The notes: generated from the letters alone by a model not told the origin. Shown: positions 51,525 to 60,220, numbered from the stretch's first letter. The stretch is 64,000 nt of DNA from Paraplanobispora siamensis (GCF_016863175.1 NZ_BOOJ01000023.1:1-64000); one strand, 5' to 3'. A program made the numbers and translations.

Positions 51525-52343
51525 TCAGAACCGATAGCGCAGGATGCGGCCCACGTCCCGCAGGCCGGGGATGTGCCTCAGCACCCGCATCTGGATCCGG
51601 CCGGCCAGGGGGAGCAGGTCCAGGCCGGGCATGTCGACGCTGCGCAGGGCGTCGAGGCACTCCAGCCCGTCGTGCCAGCCCTCGATCTCGTGCGGGTCGT
51701 CGACGCCCCAGTGCAGCGTCGAGCCGGACCTGCGCACCGCGGGCACCAGCTTCTGCATCCGGATGCCCATCGTCCCGTAGACGTCGAAGAGCAGCTGACC
51801 GCCGGGGAAGCGCCCGGTGATCCGCTGGATCAGCCGTCTGCCGTCCTCCTTGCGCAGGTACATCGTCAGGCCCTCGAAGATGGCCACGGCCGGGCGGTCG
51901 GCGGGTATTCCGTCGAGCCACCCGTCGTCGGTCACCGAGGCGCCGATCGTCCGGTAGTCGCCCTCGGGGCGCGGGAGCAGCCGCTCGCGCAGTTCGACGA
52001 CCTCGGGGTAGTCGACGTCGAACCACCGGGCCGACGGGGGCGGGCCGAGCCGGTGCACGCGGGTGTCGAGGCCGCAGGCCAGGTGCAGCACCGTGGCCCC
52101 GGGGTGGGCGGCGAGGAACTCGGCGGTCCACTCGTCGAGCTGCCTGGCGCGCAGCGCGACACCGGCGGCGGTGGTGCCGGTCATCCCCGTCTTACGGAAG
52201 TCGTAGTCGATGCGGCGCACCGCCCTGACGGCCTCGCGGTCGTGCAGGATCGACCTCGGTGAGCGGCTGTCGAGCGCTCTGCCGTACAGCGTGGCGAGCA
52301 TGGTCTCCTGAGTGCCGCTGAGGGTGATCTTCTCGCGGTCCAT
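51525..52343 (-). CDS. Leucine-carboxyl-methyltransferase-like SAM methyltransferase
   Basis: The 272-residue protein matches the LCM/PPM1-type bacterial methyltransferases: SRSPRSILHDREAVRAV near 25, a SAM motif (VLHLACGLDTRVHRL near 85), DVDYPEVVELRERLL near 110 and AIFEGLTMYL near 155. Related enzymes methylate small molecules such as tetracenomycin or polyketide intermediates. ATG at 52343 follows GGAGAGCC. It stands upstream of nothing obvious; the fadE30 gene behind it has the same orientation but a 91-base gap. Confidence 0.83.
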   Translation of the reverse strand: MDREKITLSGTQETMLATLYGRALDSRSPRSILHDREAVRAVRRIDYDFRKTGMTGTTAAGVALRARQLDEWTAEFLAAHPGATVLHLACGLDTRVHRLGPPPSARWFDVDYPEVVELRERLLPRPEGDYRTIGASVTDDGWLDGIPADRPAVAIFEGLTMYLRKEDGRRLIQRITGRFPGGQLLFDVYGTMGIRMQKLVPAVRRSGSTLHWGVDDPHEIEGWHDGLECLDALRSVDMPGLDLLPLAGRIQMRVLRHIPGLRDVGRILRYRF

Positions 52344-52434
52344 GGCTCTCCGGTCGTCGTGCCGCCGGTGACTGCGGATCACGATACCCGCCTCCGCGGG
52401 GAAGTCCCAGGGAGAGATCCGCAGGAGCGCGCCC

Positions 52435-53601
52435 TCAGTTCCTGGGGAGGCCGAGGGTGCGTTCGGCGATGATGTTGCGCTGGATCTCGCTGGACCCGGC
52501 GTAGATGGTGTCGGCCCGGCTGAACAGATACAGCCGCTGCAGGTCGTTCAGCTCGTACGGCGGGCCGTCGGCGACCAGCCCCGCCCTGCCCTGTGCGGCC
52601 TGCGCCAGCTCGCCCAGCCGCCGGTGCCACTCCGACCAGTAGAGCTTGGCGATCGAGACCTCGGGGCCCGGCTCCCCGGCCGACAGGGAGGTCATCGTGC
52701 GCAGCGCGTTCAGGCGCATGATCCGCAGCTCCAGCCACGATTGGACCAGCCGGTCGCGCAGGACCGGGTCCTCGGCCGCGCCGGTGCGCCGGGCGGTCTC
52801 CACGACCCCGGCGAGCTCCCGCTGGAAGCCGATCTGCTGGCCCAGCGTGGAGGCGCCGCGCTCGTAGCCGAGGGTGGCCATCGCGATCCGCCAGCCGTCG
52901 CCGGGCGCGCCCAGGATGTCGGCGGCGGCCGTACGTGCCCCGTCGAAGAAGACCTCGTTGAACTCGCTCGTGCCGGTCAGCTGGACGATGGGCCGGACCT
53001 CGACGCCCGGCTGGTCCATCGGGACCAGCAGGTAGGACAGCCCCCGGTGCCGCTGCGAGCCGGGCTCGGTGCGGGCCAGGACGAAGCACCAGTCGGCGAC
53101 GTGGGCCAGCGAGGTCCACACCTTCTGGCCGGTGATCACCCACTCTCCGCCCTCCAGGCGCGCCCGGGTCTGCACGTTCGCCAGGTCGGATCCGGCCTCC
53201 GGCTCGGAGTAGCCCTGGCACCACAGCTCCCGGCCGAGCCGGATCGGCGGCAGGAAGCGCCGTTTCTGCTCCTCGGTGCCGTAGTCGATGATCGTGGGCC
53301 CGATGAGGCCCTCACCGATGTGCCCGACCCGGGCCGGGGCCGCCGCCCGGGCGTACTCCTCGTGGAAGGCGACCTGCTCGGCGAGGGCGGCGTCGCGCCC
53401 GCCGTGCTCCTTGGGCCAGCCCAGGCAGGTCCATCCGGCCTCGCCGAGCCGCCGCTCCCAGGCCAGGCGCACCTCGTGGCCCTCGTGCTCGCGGCCGGGC
53501 CCGCCCAGCCCGCGGGCGTGGGCGAACTCCCCGCTCAGGTGCTCCTCCAGCCAGGAGCGGATCTCCCGGCGGAAGTCCTCGGTCATCCGGGGACCGGTCA
53601 T
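52435..53601 (-). CDS. fadE30: Acyl-CoA dehydrogenase, FadE30-like (HIP/steroid C-D ring catabolism)
   Basis: The 388-residue protein matches the acyl-CoA dehydrogenase fold and closely resembles mycobacterial FadE30 as I recall it: GLGGPGREHE near 30, LGWPKEHGGR near 55, LWCQGYSEPEAGSDLANV near 120, TGQKVWTSLAH near 150, GTSEFNEVFFD near 195 and TIYAGSSEIQRNIIAERTLGLPR at the C-terminus. FadE30 dehydrogenates a CoA-linked HIP intermediate, a KstR2-controlled step. ATG at 53601 overlaps the flavin-reductase stop (ATGA), so the two are coupled. Confidence 0.87.
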   Translation of the reverse strand: MTGPRMTEDFRREIRSWLEEHLSGEFAHARGLGGPGREHEGHEVRLAWERRLGEAGWTCLGWPKEHGGRDAALAEQVAFHEEYARAAAPARVGHIGEGLIGPTIIDYGTEEQKRRFLPPIRLGRELWCQGYSEPEAGSDLANVQTRARLEGGEWVITGQKVWTSLAHVADWCFVLARTEPGSQRHRGLSYLLVPMDQPGVEVRPIVQLTGTSEFNEVFFDGARTAAADILGAPGDGWRIAMATLGYERGASTLGQQIGFQRELAGVVETARRTGAAEDPVLRDRLVQSWLELRIMRLNALRTMTSLSAGEPGPEVSIAKLYWSEWHRRLGELAQAAQGRAGLVADGPPYELNDLQRLYLFSRADTIYAGSSEIQRNIIAERTLGLPRN

Positions 53602-54221
53602 GTGAGGAAGCGGCCGTAGCCGCCGCGGAAGAACACCAGCGGGCCCCGGTCGCCGTGGATGTCGAGCTGGTGGACGCGGGCCACGACGATGACGTGGTCG
53701 CCGGCCGGGTACTCCGCCTCGACGGAGCAGTCGATCCAGGCCAGGGTGCCGCCGATCACCGGGTTGCCGCCGGGGGAGGCGGTCCAGTCGAGACCGGCGA
53801 ACTTGTCGCCGCCCCTGCTGGCGAGCGCCGTGCAGACCGGCTGCTGGTGCTCGGCCAGGACGTTCACCGTGAGCGTCGCGGCGGCGCGCACGCGCGGCCA
53901 CGACGTGCTGGTGTGGGCCACGCAGAACGCCACGAGGGGCGGGTCGAGCGAGACCGAGGTGAAGGAGTTGGCGGCCAGGCCGCAGGGCTCGCCCGTCGCG
54001 GGGTCGATCGCGGTGATGGCCACGACGCCGGTGGCGAAGTGCCCGAGCACGGATCGGAACCGGTTTCCGTCCACGGCGGAGCCGCGGTCGCCGGATCCGT
54101 CGGACAGGCCTGGGGAGAGGCCGTTGCGCATGGCGGCTCCGTTGACGGTGGGCCCGTGCCCGTTCTGGTGGGCACGCGGGTGGCCGTGCAGCAGTCGCGC
54201 CGCGTGGGTGCTCATGGTCAC
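53598..54221 (-). CDS. Flavin reductase-domain protein (HsaB-like)
   Basis: The ~207-residue protein has a low-complexity N-terminal ~45 residues followed by the flavin-reductase fold: FRSVLGHFATGVVAIT, LAANSFTSVSLDPPLVAFC, LTVNVLAEHQQPVC, GDKFAGLDW and AWIDCSVEAEYPAGDHVIVVARV. The pattern is that of HsaB, the reductase that supplies reduced flavin to the steroid A-ring hydroxylase, though other two-component oxygenases use similar reductases. No HsaA oxygenase is in this window. GTG at 54221 is best spaced from GAGGAGG; ATGs at 54215 and 54236 are alternatives. Heads the fadE30 transcript. Confidence 0.82.
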   Translation of the reverse strand: MTMSTHAARLLHGHPRAHQNGHGPTVNGAAMRNGLSPGLSDGSGDRGSAVDGNRFRSVLGHFATGVVAITAIDPATGEPCGLAANSFTSVSLDPPLVAFCVAHTSTSWPRVRAAATLTVNVLAEHQQPVCTALASRGGDKFAGLDWTASPGGNPVIGGTLAWIDCSVEAEYPAGDHVIVVARVHQLDIHGDRGPLVFFRGGYGRFLT

Positions 54222-54303
54222 GTTCCGCCTCCTCATTCGCGCCCGGTCGGCCCCCGAGGGGATGGTGACGGCCAGTCTTGCAGCGTGCCGTCCTCTTCAT
54301 ATT

Positions 54304-54317
54304 ACCAAGCGCTTGCT
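54304..54317. promoter_or_regulatory. Perfect KstR2-type operator, divergent promoter region
   Basis: ACCAAGCGCTTGCT matches AnCAAGnnCTTGnT at every fixed base. It lies about 83 bases upstream of the flavin-reductase/fadE30 start and should govern that minus-strand transcript. Confidence 0.75.
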
Positions 54318-54351
54318 TGGATGGTAGGGGAGGGCCGGAAAAAGTGCTTCG

Positions 54352-54381
54352 TTGACACGCGAGATCCGCCCGATCTAGCCT
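54352..54381 (+). promoter_or_regulatory. Predicted promoter of the Ltp-DUF35 operon
   Basis: TTGACA (54352-54357) is followed after 18 bases by TAGCCT (54376-54381). The expected transcription start falls around 54388, inside the second KstR2-like operator and about 16 bases before the ATG. Confidence 0.55.
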
Positions 54382-54384
54382 CTG

Positions 54385-54398
54385 GCCAAGCGCTTGCT
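54385..54398. promoter_or_regulatory. KstR2-type operator at the Ltp transcription start
   Basis: GCCAAGCGCTTGCT matches AnCAAGnnCTTGnT except for the first base. It ends six bases before the ATG at 54405 and overlaps the predicted transcription start, an ideal position for repression. Confidence 0.7.
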
Positions 54399-54404
54399 TG
54401 ATTT

Positions 54405-55559
54405 ATGGGGGTGCGCGTGGCGGGATTCCGGGACCGCACGGCCGTCGCGGGCGTCGGCTACACCCGGTTCTCCAAGGACTCCGGGGTCAGCACGCTGACC
54501 CTCGCCTGCGAGGCGATCCTGGCCGCCCTGGAGGACGCCGGTCTGACGGCCGACGACGTGGACGGCCTGGCCACCCACCGGGTCGGCGACTCCGCCGCCC
54601 CGTCGGTGGTCGGCCCCGCCCTCGGCGTCGACGAGCCCGCCTGGCACCTCGACCAGTTCGGCGGCGGCAGCGTCTCCCACGCGGTGATCGGGCAGGCCGC
54701 GCTCGCGGTCGCGGCCGGGGTGGCGGAGACGGTCGTCTGCTACCGGGCGATCAACGCGCGGTCGGAGTTCCGGATGGGCGGGACGGGGCGGGCGCTGCCG
54801 GTCAGTCCGGAGGTGCAGTACCAGGCGCCGTACGGCTACGTCGCGCCGCCGCAGCAGTACGCGATGTTCGCCCGCGCCCATATGACGAAATATGGAACTA
54901 AGGAGGAGCACTTCGGGCAGCTCGCCGTACGGCAGCGGGCCAGCGCCGTGAAGAACCCCCGGGCGCTGATGCGCACCCCGATCACGCTCGACGACTATCT
55001 CGCCAGCCGCTGGATCGCCGAGCCGTTCCGGCTGCTCGACTGCTGCCTGGAGACCGACGGCGCCTGCGCGCTGGTCGTGACCTCCGCCGAGCGGGCCCGG
55101 GACCTGCGCCGCCCGCCGGTGCTGATCTCCGCGGCGACCTGGGGCGGCGGGGACTCCTTCCTGTCCGGGGGCGGCGGCGACGTCACGGTGACCGCGGCGG
55201 CGGAGATGGCCCCGCGCCTGTACCGGCAGGCGGGCCTCGGGCCGGCCGAGATCGACGTGGCCGAGATCTACGACTGCTTCACCTACTCGGTGATCGTCCA
55301 GCTGGAGGACTACGGCTTCTGCGCCAAGGGGGAGGGCGGGCCGTACGCGGCCTCCGGCGCGGGCGTCCCGGTCAACACGCACGGGGGGTTCCTGTCGGAG
55401 GGGTACGTGCACGGGATCAACCACGTCGCCGAGGCCGTCTCGCAACTGCGGGGCGAGGCGGGGGACCGGCAGGTGGACGGCGCGGAGGTGGCCCTGTCCA
55501 CCGCCCAGCCCGGCTACATCCTGCCCGCCACCTCCGCCCTGATCCTCAGGAAGGGGTGA
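54405..55559 (+). CDS. Ltp2-like thiolase-fold steroid side-chain aldolase
   Basis: The 384-residue protein is of the Ltp2 type: AVAGVGYTRFSKDSG near the N-terminus, CYRAINARSEFRMGG near 110, SRWIAEPFRLLDCCLETDGACALVV near 205, and the tyrosines in EIYDCFTYS and LSEGYVHGINH that correspond to the catalytic tyrosines of Ltp2. In characterised systems this enzyme needs a DUF35 partner and releases a short acyl-CoA or aldehyde from a 24- or 22-hydroxylated steroid CoA ester. The DUF35 gene follows four bases later. Control by two KstR2-like boxes suggests a step in or near HIP catabolism. GTG codons at 54411 and 54417 are alternative starts. Confidence 0.87.
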   Translation: MGVRVAGFRDRTAVAGVGYTRFSKDSGVSTLTLACEAILAALEDAGLTADDVDGLATHRVGDSAAPSVVGPALGVDEPAWHLDQFGGGSVSHAVIGQAALAVAAGVAETVVCYRAINARSEFRMGGTGRALPVSPEVQYQAPYGYVAPPQQYAMFARAHMTKYGTKEEHFGQLAVRQRASAVKNPRALMRTPITLDDYLASRWIAEPFRLLDCCLETDGACALVVTSAERARDLRRPPVLISAATWGGGDSFLSGGGGDVTVTAAAEMAPRLYRQAGLGPAEIDVAEIYDCFTYSVIVQLEDYGFCAKGEGGPYAASGAGVPVNTHGGFLSEGYVHGINHVAEAVSQLRGEAGDRQVDGAEVALSTAQPGYILPATSALILRKG

Positions 55560-55563
55560 CCCC

Positions 55564-55974
55564 GTGCCGGCGGAGGCGGGAGGCCCCGTGCGCCCGGTGA
55601 CCGACCGCGACTCGGCGGCCTGGTGGGAACGGGTCCGCGCGGGCGAGTTCGTCGTCCAGCGGTGCGACTCCTGCGGCACGCGGCGCTTCCCGGCCCGCGC
55701 CTACTGCCACCGCTGCCGCACCGCGGGGTGGGGCTGGGAGCCGGTGGAGCCCGCCGGGCGGATCGAGAGCTGGATCGTCAGCCACCAGCCGTTCCTGCCG
55801 GGGGTGCGGGAGCCGTACGTCGTGGTGATGGTACGGCTGGCCGACGCGCCCGAGTGCGTGATGTACGGCAACTGGCGCGGTGGGGAGCCCCCGCGGGCCG
55901 GGCAGCGCGTCGAGGCGGTCTTCACCGCGGTGGACGACGGGCTCACACTGATCGACTGGCGCCCGGCGGGCTGA
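55564..55974 (+). CDS. DUF35 zinc-ribbon/OB-fold partner of the Ltp-like aldolase
   Basis: The 136-residue protein has a rubredoxin-like zinc ribbon with Cys34, Cys37, Cys48 and Cys51 (RCDSCG, YCHRC) and a C-terminal OB fold (GRIESWIVSHQPFLPG, then VEAVFTAVDDGLTLIDWRP), the DUF35/ChsH2-C layout. It has no MaoC hydratase domain, unlike ChsH2, so it is a stand-alone aldolase subunit. It starts four bases after the Ltp stop and its fate depends on that partner. Confidence 0.87.
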   Translation: MPAEAGGPVRPVTDRDSAAWWERVRAGEFVVQRCDSCGTRRFPARAYCHRCRTAGWGWEPVEPAGRIESWIVSHQPFLPGVREPYVVVMVRLADAPECVMYGNWRGGEPPRAGQRVEAVFTAVDDGLTLIDWRPAG

Positions 55975-56009
55975 CCGCCCGGCGCCGCCATCGTGGGCGC
56001 CGTGAGCGC

Positions 56010-58046
56010 CTACTTCGCCGTGTACCACATCGAGATCTTGTCGATCTCGGCGGCGGGGCCGTCGGCGAGCACCCGGACGGCCTTCCCCGACAGGTCGAGC
56101 ATGACGACCTCGGAGACCTTCCTCCCCTTCCGGGTGGCCAGCAGGTGCTCCGCGCCCAGCCAGCCGTGCACCGTGGTCCGCTCGCCGGTCCGCAGCCGGG
56201 CCTCGCGCGTGCCCGAGCGGTAGTCCCAGACGCACGTGTCCTTCGGCGCGTCCGGGCAGGCGGTCAGGAACCGCCCGCCCCCGGCGGTGGCCACGGCCCC
56301 GCCCCAGAGCAGGTCGCCCACGCCGGGAATGGTCCGCCGCAGCGTGCCGTCCAGCCCGTGCACCAGGGCCGCGCCGCCGGGACCCCGCTGCATCACGGTG
56401 CCGGATTCGGGGCCCCACATGTAGGGGTGGCCGGTCGCGGGCATCCGGGTGACGCGCGCGGTGCGCCCGGCCGGGTCCACCACCACGAAGCCGACGCGCG
56501 GCGCGTCGTCCCTGGCCTCGGCGTGGACGGTGAGCAGGACGCGGGTGCCCTCGCGGTTCCAGGAGAGGCCGCCGGTGAACAGCGGCCGGTCCACGGTGCG
56601 GATGTCGTAGGAGTCGCCGGAGGCGCGGTCCTCGATGTGGACGCGGTCGTAGTCGAGCGTGAACAGGCGCAGGGCCGAGAGCGAGGCGACCGCGCGCCCG
56701 CCCGGGGCCGCCTCCATCTCCTGCCGCGGCTCCACGACGGCCTGGAAGGCGCCCGAGCGGGGATCCCGCAGGAACCAGGGCGCGTCCTTCGTACGCCGGT
56801 CCTGGTAGGCCGAGACCCACATCCCGTCGGAGGGGGCCTCGTGCAGCGTCACCCCGGAGCCGGGGACGGGGGTCCGTGTGGCCGGCTCGGCCGCCATGGC
56901 CGGCGGGGTGACGAGGGCGGCCGAGGAGGGCGGAGACGTGGACGGGGAGGAGGACGGCGGGTCGTCGGCCGCCAGGAGGCGGGCGGTCACCAGGCCGCCC
57001 GCGGCCAGCGCGACCGCCAGCGCGGCCGCCACCGCCACGGCCCGCCCGGGCCGCCGCGCCCGTTCCCGGGCGGGCGCCTCCCCGTACGGCGGCGCGGTGC
57101 CGCTCTTCTCAGGCGGGGCGTCCGGCGCTGTTCGGGGACCCCCCTCGGGCGGGGCGTCCGGCACGGCCCGGCGGCTCCCCTCGGGGAGGATCTCCCGCGC
57201 GGGCACCTGCCCGCCCAGCAGGCGCATCAGGGCGCCCGCCGCGGTGGGCCGCCGGGCCGGGTCCTTGTCCAGGCAGGCGGTCACCAGCTCGCGCAGCTCG
57301 CCGTCCAGCCCTTCCGCCCCGCCCAGGTCCGGCGGCTCGTTCAGGATCCGGTTGATCACCACGGGGGTCGGCCCGGTCCCGAACGGCGGCCTGCCGGTGG
57401 CGGCGCAGACGACGGTGCAGGCCCAGGCGAACATGTCCGCGGGCGGCCCGGCCTCCGCCCCGCCGAACTGCTCCGGCGCCATGTACGGCGGCGTGCCGAC
57501 CAGCTCGCCGTCGTCGGCGGCGGCGTCCAGCAGCCGGGCGATCCCGAAGTCGATCACCCGCGGCCCGTCCCGGCCGAGCAGCACGTTGGCCGGTTTGAAG
57601 TCCCGGTGCACCACCCCGGCCTGATGGACGGCGGTCAGCGCGGTGAGCGTGCCGAAGACCAGCCGGACCAGCTCGGCCCCGCGCAGCGCGCCGCGCTCCT
57701 CGATCACCTGGGCCAGGCTCGGCCCGTCGACGTACTCGGTGACGAGGTACGGCAGGCCGCCGGCGACCCCCGAGTCCACCACCTGGGCGGTGCAGAACGC
57801 CCGGACCCGGCGGATCAGCTCGGCCTCGGCGAGGAACGGGCCCAGGTCGCCGGCCGCGTGCCGGTGGAGCACCTTGACCGCGACGCGCCCGCCCCCGGCC
57901 GGCTCCGCGGACCCCGCGGGTCCCACCGGCTCCGCGAGCTCCGCGAGGTAGACCACGCCCTGCCCGCCCGCGCCGAGCCTGCCGAGCACGCGGTAGCCCG
58001 CCGGAAGCTCGGGATCCCCTGAGGAGGGATTCGTGACGGAGGGCAT
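56010..58046 (-). CDS. Receptor-type Ser/Thr protein kinase with external beta-propeller-like domain
   Basis: The 678-residue protein has an intact PknB-like kinase domain (residues about 15-280): glycine loop LGAGGQGVVY, Lys58 (VAVK), catalytic loop HRDFKPAN (Asp149, Asn154), DFG at 166-168 and the activation-segment MAPEQ. A Pro-rich linker and one membrane helix (about 336-357) lead to ~310 external residues with WD-like repeated strands and paired cysteines (ACPDAPKDTCVWD). The start ATG shares its A with the stop of the upstream pseudokinase gene (TGATG). Signal and substrates unknown. Confidence 0.9.
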   Translation of the reverse strand: MPSVTNPSSGDPELPAGYRVLGRLGAGGQGVVYLAELAEPVGPAGSAEPAGGGRVAVKVLHRHAAGDLGPFLAEAELIRRVRAFCTAQVVDSGVAGGLPYLVTEYVDGPSLAQVIEERGALRGAELVRLVFGTLTALTAVHQAGVVHRDFKPANVLLGRDGPRVIDFGIARLLDAAADDGELVGTPPYMAPEQFGGAEAGPPADMFAWACTVVCAATGRPPFGTGPTPVVINRILNEPPDLGGAEGLDGELRELVTACLDKDPARRPTAAGALMRLLGGQVPAREILPEGSRRAVPDAPPEGGPRTAPDAPPEKSGTAPPYGEAPARERARRPGRAVAVAAALAVALAAGGLVTARLLAADDPPSSSPSTSPPSSAALVTPPAMAAEPATRTPVPGSGVTLHEAPSDGMWVSAYQDRRTKDAPWFLRDPRSGAFQAVVEPRQEMEAAPGGRAVASLSALRLFTLDYDRVHIEDRASGDSYDIRTVDRPLFTGGLSWNREGTRVLLTVHAEARDDAPRVGFVVVDPAGRTARVTRMPATGHPYMWGPESGTVMQRGPGGAALVHGLDGTLRRTIPGVGDLLWGGAVATAGGGRFLTACPDAPKDTCVWDYRSGTREARLRTGERTTVHGWLGAEHLLATRKGRKVSEVVMLDLSGKAVRVLADGPAAEIDKISMWYTAK

Positions 58047-60043
58047 CAGCTCGGGGCGACCGGGTCGAACCTGAGGACGGCCTCGTTCTCCCTGGGCGTC
58101 TCGGCCAGCACGCGCTCCACGGCGCCGTCGAGGGCGACGAGCTGGTACCGGGTGCCCTTCCTGTGCGGGACCCGCACGATGACGTGCTGCTCGTTGAACC
58201 AGCCGGCCGGCTGCGTCTTCGCGGGCACGGTGACGGTCGCCCGCCGCTCGCCCGTCTCGGTGTTCCAGACGCAGAGGCTCCCGTCGCCCTTGGGGCAGTA
58301 GGTGGCGAACAGCGCGCCGGAGGGGGAGAACCAGGAGGTGCCCTGCGGGCCGCCCACCCAGTGCAGGGACCTGGCCACCCGCCCGGAGGTGTCGTAGACG
58401 TTGATCCCGATCCGCTTGCCGTCCGAGAACCCGCGGGCGATCCGGCCGTCGGGCATGAAGCTGAACGGTCTGGCCGCATCGTCGAAGTACTCGGCCTGCA
58501 CGGCGGTGGCCGTACGGGCGACCGGGTCGACGAGCACGAAACCGGTGATCAGATTCTTCTCCGCGTCGAGGATCGACAGCAGCAGCCGGGAGCCGTCGCG
58601 CGACCAGACCGGGAACATCGTCCGCAGGGGCTTCTTGACCGTGGCGACCGCGAACTGCCCCCCGCCGGACGGGTCGCTCAGCCGTATCCGGTCGTGGTCT
58701 GAGCCGACGAACTTGATGAACGGGTTCAGCGCCACCCACCTGCCGTCCGGGGACGGCACGGCCTCCTCGGCCGTGCCGATCTGGCGGAAGCTCCCGGACC
58801 GCTCCCGCAGGTAGGACGTGAACGGCTGCCCGGCCAGCAGATAGGCGCTGATCTTGACGGGGTCGGAGGGGTGCTCGTGGACGGTGACGGAGGTGCCGGC
58901 GAGCTTGACCTCCGTGTTCGGTTTCTCGACCTTCGTCCAGACCGCGTCGGTCGGCTGCGCCGTCGCGACGGGCCGGGCGGCGGTGGGCCCGGGGGCCGGC
59001 GAGCCGCCGGGCGCGGACGGGACCGCCGCGGCGGCCCGCCGGATCTCCGCCGGTCTCGGCGGCGCCACCAGGTACACCGCCGCGCCGGAGACGACGGCCA
59101 CCGCCAGGAAGGCCCCGCCCAGGACCAGCGCGCGCCGGCCGCGGCCTCCGGACGGCGCGGCGGGCGGGGCGGCCGGTGGGGTGGCCGGTGGGGTGGCCGG
59201 CGGCGCGGCCACCCGTCCGGTGGTGATGGCCGTGGCGGCCTCCAGGAGTGAGTCCTCGCCGATCAGCCGGAGCAGCACCGTGCTTGCGGTGGGCCGGTCC
59301 GCCGGGTCCTTGGCCAGGCACTCCGCCAGCACGGCGCCCAGTTCCCCGGGGACGGCGGCGAGGTCCGGCTCGTCGTTCAGGACCCGGTTGACCGTCTCGG
59401 CCACCGTGTCTCCCGCGAACGGGGTGGTGCCGCCCGCGGCGAACGCCACCGTCGCCGCCCAGGCGAACACGTCGGCCTGCGCGGCGGGCGGGGCGCCGTC
59501 CAGCTGTTCGGGCGCCTGGTAGGCGGGCAGCCCGACGGGCCTGGTCGGGACGCCCTCCACGGCCGCCAGCGCCGAGACGAACCCGAAGTCCACGACGACC
59601 GGGCCGCCGGGTCCCAGGACGACCGTCTCCGGCCGGATGTCGCCGTGCACGGCGCCGGCCCGGTGGACGGCGGCCAGCGCGGCCATCGTGCCGATGGCGA
59701 GCCGGTCCAGGGCCGCGCCGCGCAGGGTCCCCTCCGCCGCGACCGCCTCGGCCAGCGTCGGTCCCTCGACGTGCTCGCTCACCATGTACGGCCGGTCGCC
59801 GTACATCCCGCCGCCCATCACCTGTGCCACACCGAACGCCGAGACCCCGCGCAGCGGGTCCACGGTCCGCAGGAAGCGCCCGGGGTCCGCGCCGGGCGGC
59901 AGCAGCCTGATCACCACCCGCTTCCCGGAGGGGTCCTCGGCGAGGTAGGCCTCCTGCGACCGGGCGCCGCCGGCGCCGCCGGTGATCCGGTATTCCGCGA
60001 ACTCATGGGGGTCGGCCGGGTTCGGTGGTACGGCGTGCGGCAT
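58046..60043 (-). CDS. Predicted pseudokinase with membrane helix and external beta-propeller-like domain
   Basis: The 665-residue paralogue of the next gene keeps the kinase outline but loses key residues. The beta-3 lysine position is Arg46 (VVIR); the catalytic loop reads HGDIRPET, so the HRD arginine, the lysine and the metal-binding asparagine (now Thr140) are replaced; Asp135 and DFG (152-154) remain. The glycine loop is degenerate (TGGAGGARS). After an Ala/Pro-rich linker a membrane helix (ALVLGGAFLAVAVVSGAAVYLV) precedes the external domain. Co-translation with the intact kinase suggests a regulatory or scaffold partner. ATG at 60043 is chosen over an upstream one at 60085. Confidence 0.82.
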   Translation of the reverse strand: MPHAVPPNPADPHEFAEYRITGGAGGARSQEAYLAEDPSGKRVVIRLLPPGADPGRFLRTVDPLRGVSAFGVAQVMGGGMYGDRPYMVSEHVEGPTLAEAVAAEGTLRGAALDRLAIGTMAALAAVHRAGAVHGDIRPETVVLGPGGPVVVDFGFVSALAAVEGVPTRPVGLPAYQAPEQLDGAPPAAQADVFAWAATVAFAAGGTTPFAGDTVAETVNRVLNDEPDLAAVPGELGAVLAECLAKDPADRPTASTVLLRLIGEDSLLEAATAITTGRVAAPPATPPATPPAAPPAAPSGGRGRRALVLGGAFLAVAVVSGAAVYLVAPPRPAEIRRAAAAVPSAPGGSPAPGPTAARPVATAQPTDAVWTKVEKPNTEVKLAGTSVTVHEHPSDPVKISAYLLAGQPFTSYLRERSGSFRQIGTAEEAVPSPDGRWVALNPFIKFVGSDHDRIRLSDPSGGGQFAVATVKKPLRTMFPVWSRDGSRLLLSILDAEKNLITGFVLVDPVARTATAVQAEYFDDAARPFSFMPDGRIARGFSDGKRIGINVYDTSGRVARSLHWVGGPQGTSWFSPSGALFATYCPKGDGSLCVWNTETGERRATVTVPAKTQPAGWFNEQHVIVRVPHRKGTRYQLVALDGAVERVLAETPRENEAVLRFDPVAPS

Positions 60044-60159
60044 GGGGAATGCCCCCGTCTCCCGATGAGGCAGCCGGTCGATCATCCATTATGGGCGCGC
60101 GGCACCGGGGAGAGAAGCCCGCCGTACGGTCCCGTACGCGGGCGGGGGCTGAACGCGGA

Positions 60160-60200
60160 AACGCGCCCTGGCGGGCGTGGGGGACCCGCCAGGACGCGTT
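60160..60200. terminator. Long hairpin between the pseudokinase start and the 60256 gene
   Basis: Sixteen-base arms (60160-60175 and 60185-60200) pair with one mismatch around a nine-base loop. Together with the hairpin at 60221-60248 it would end the minus-strand transcript from 60594. Confidence 0.7.
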
Positions 60201-60220
60201 CCGTCCCCGCGCGGCGGGAC

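Noticed and set aside
52435-54300. Acyl-CoA dehydrogenase with a ~230-residue N-terminal extension
   Set aside because: The extension is the flavin-reductase gene read in another frame. ATG at 53601 gives the standard FadE30 length.
56010-59321. One 1,103-residue kinase fusion
   Set aside because: The part upstream of 58046 is a frame-shifted shadow of the pseudokinase gene. A kinase start with TGATG coupling at 58046 explains the data.
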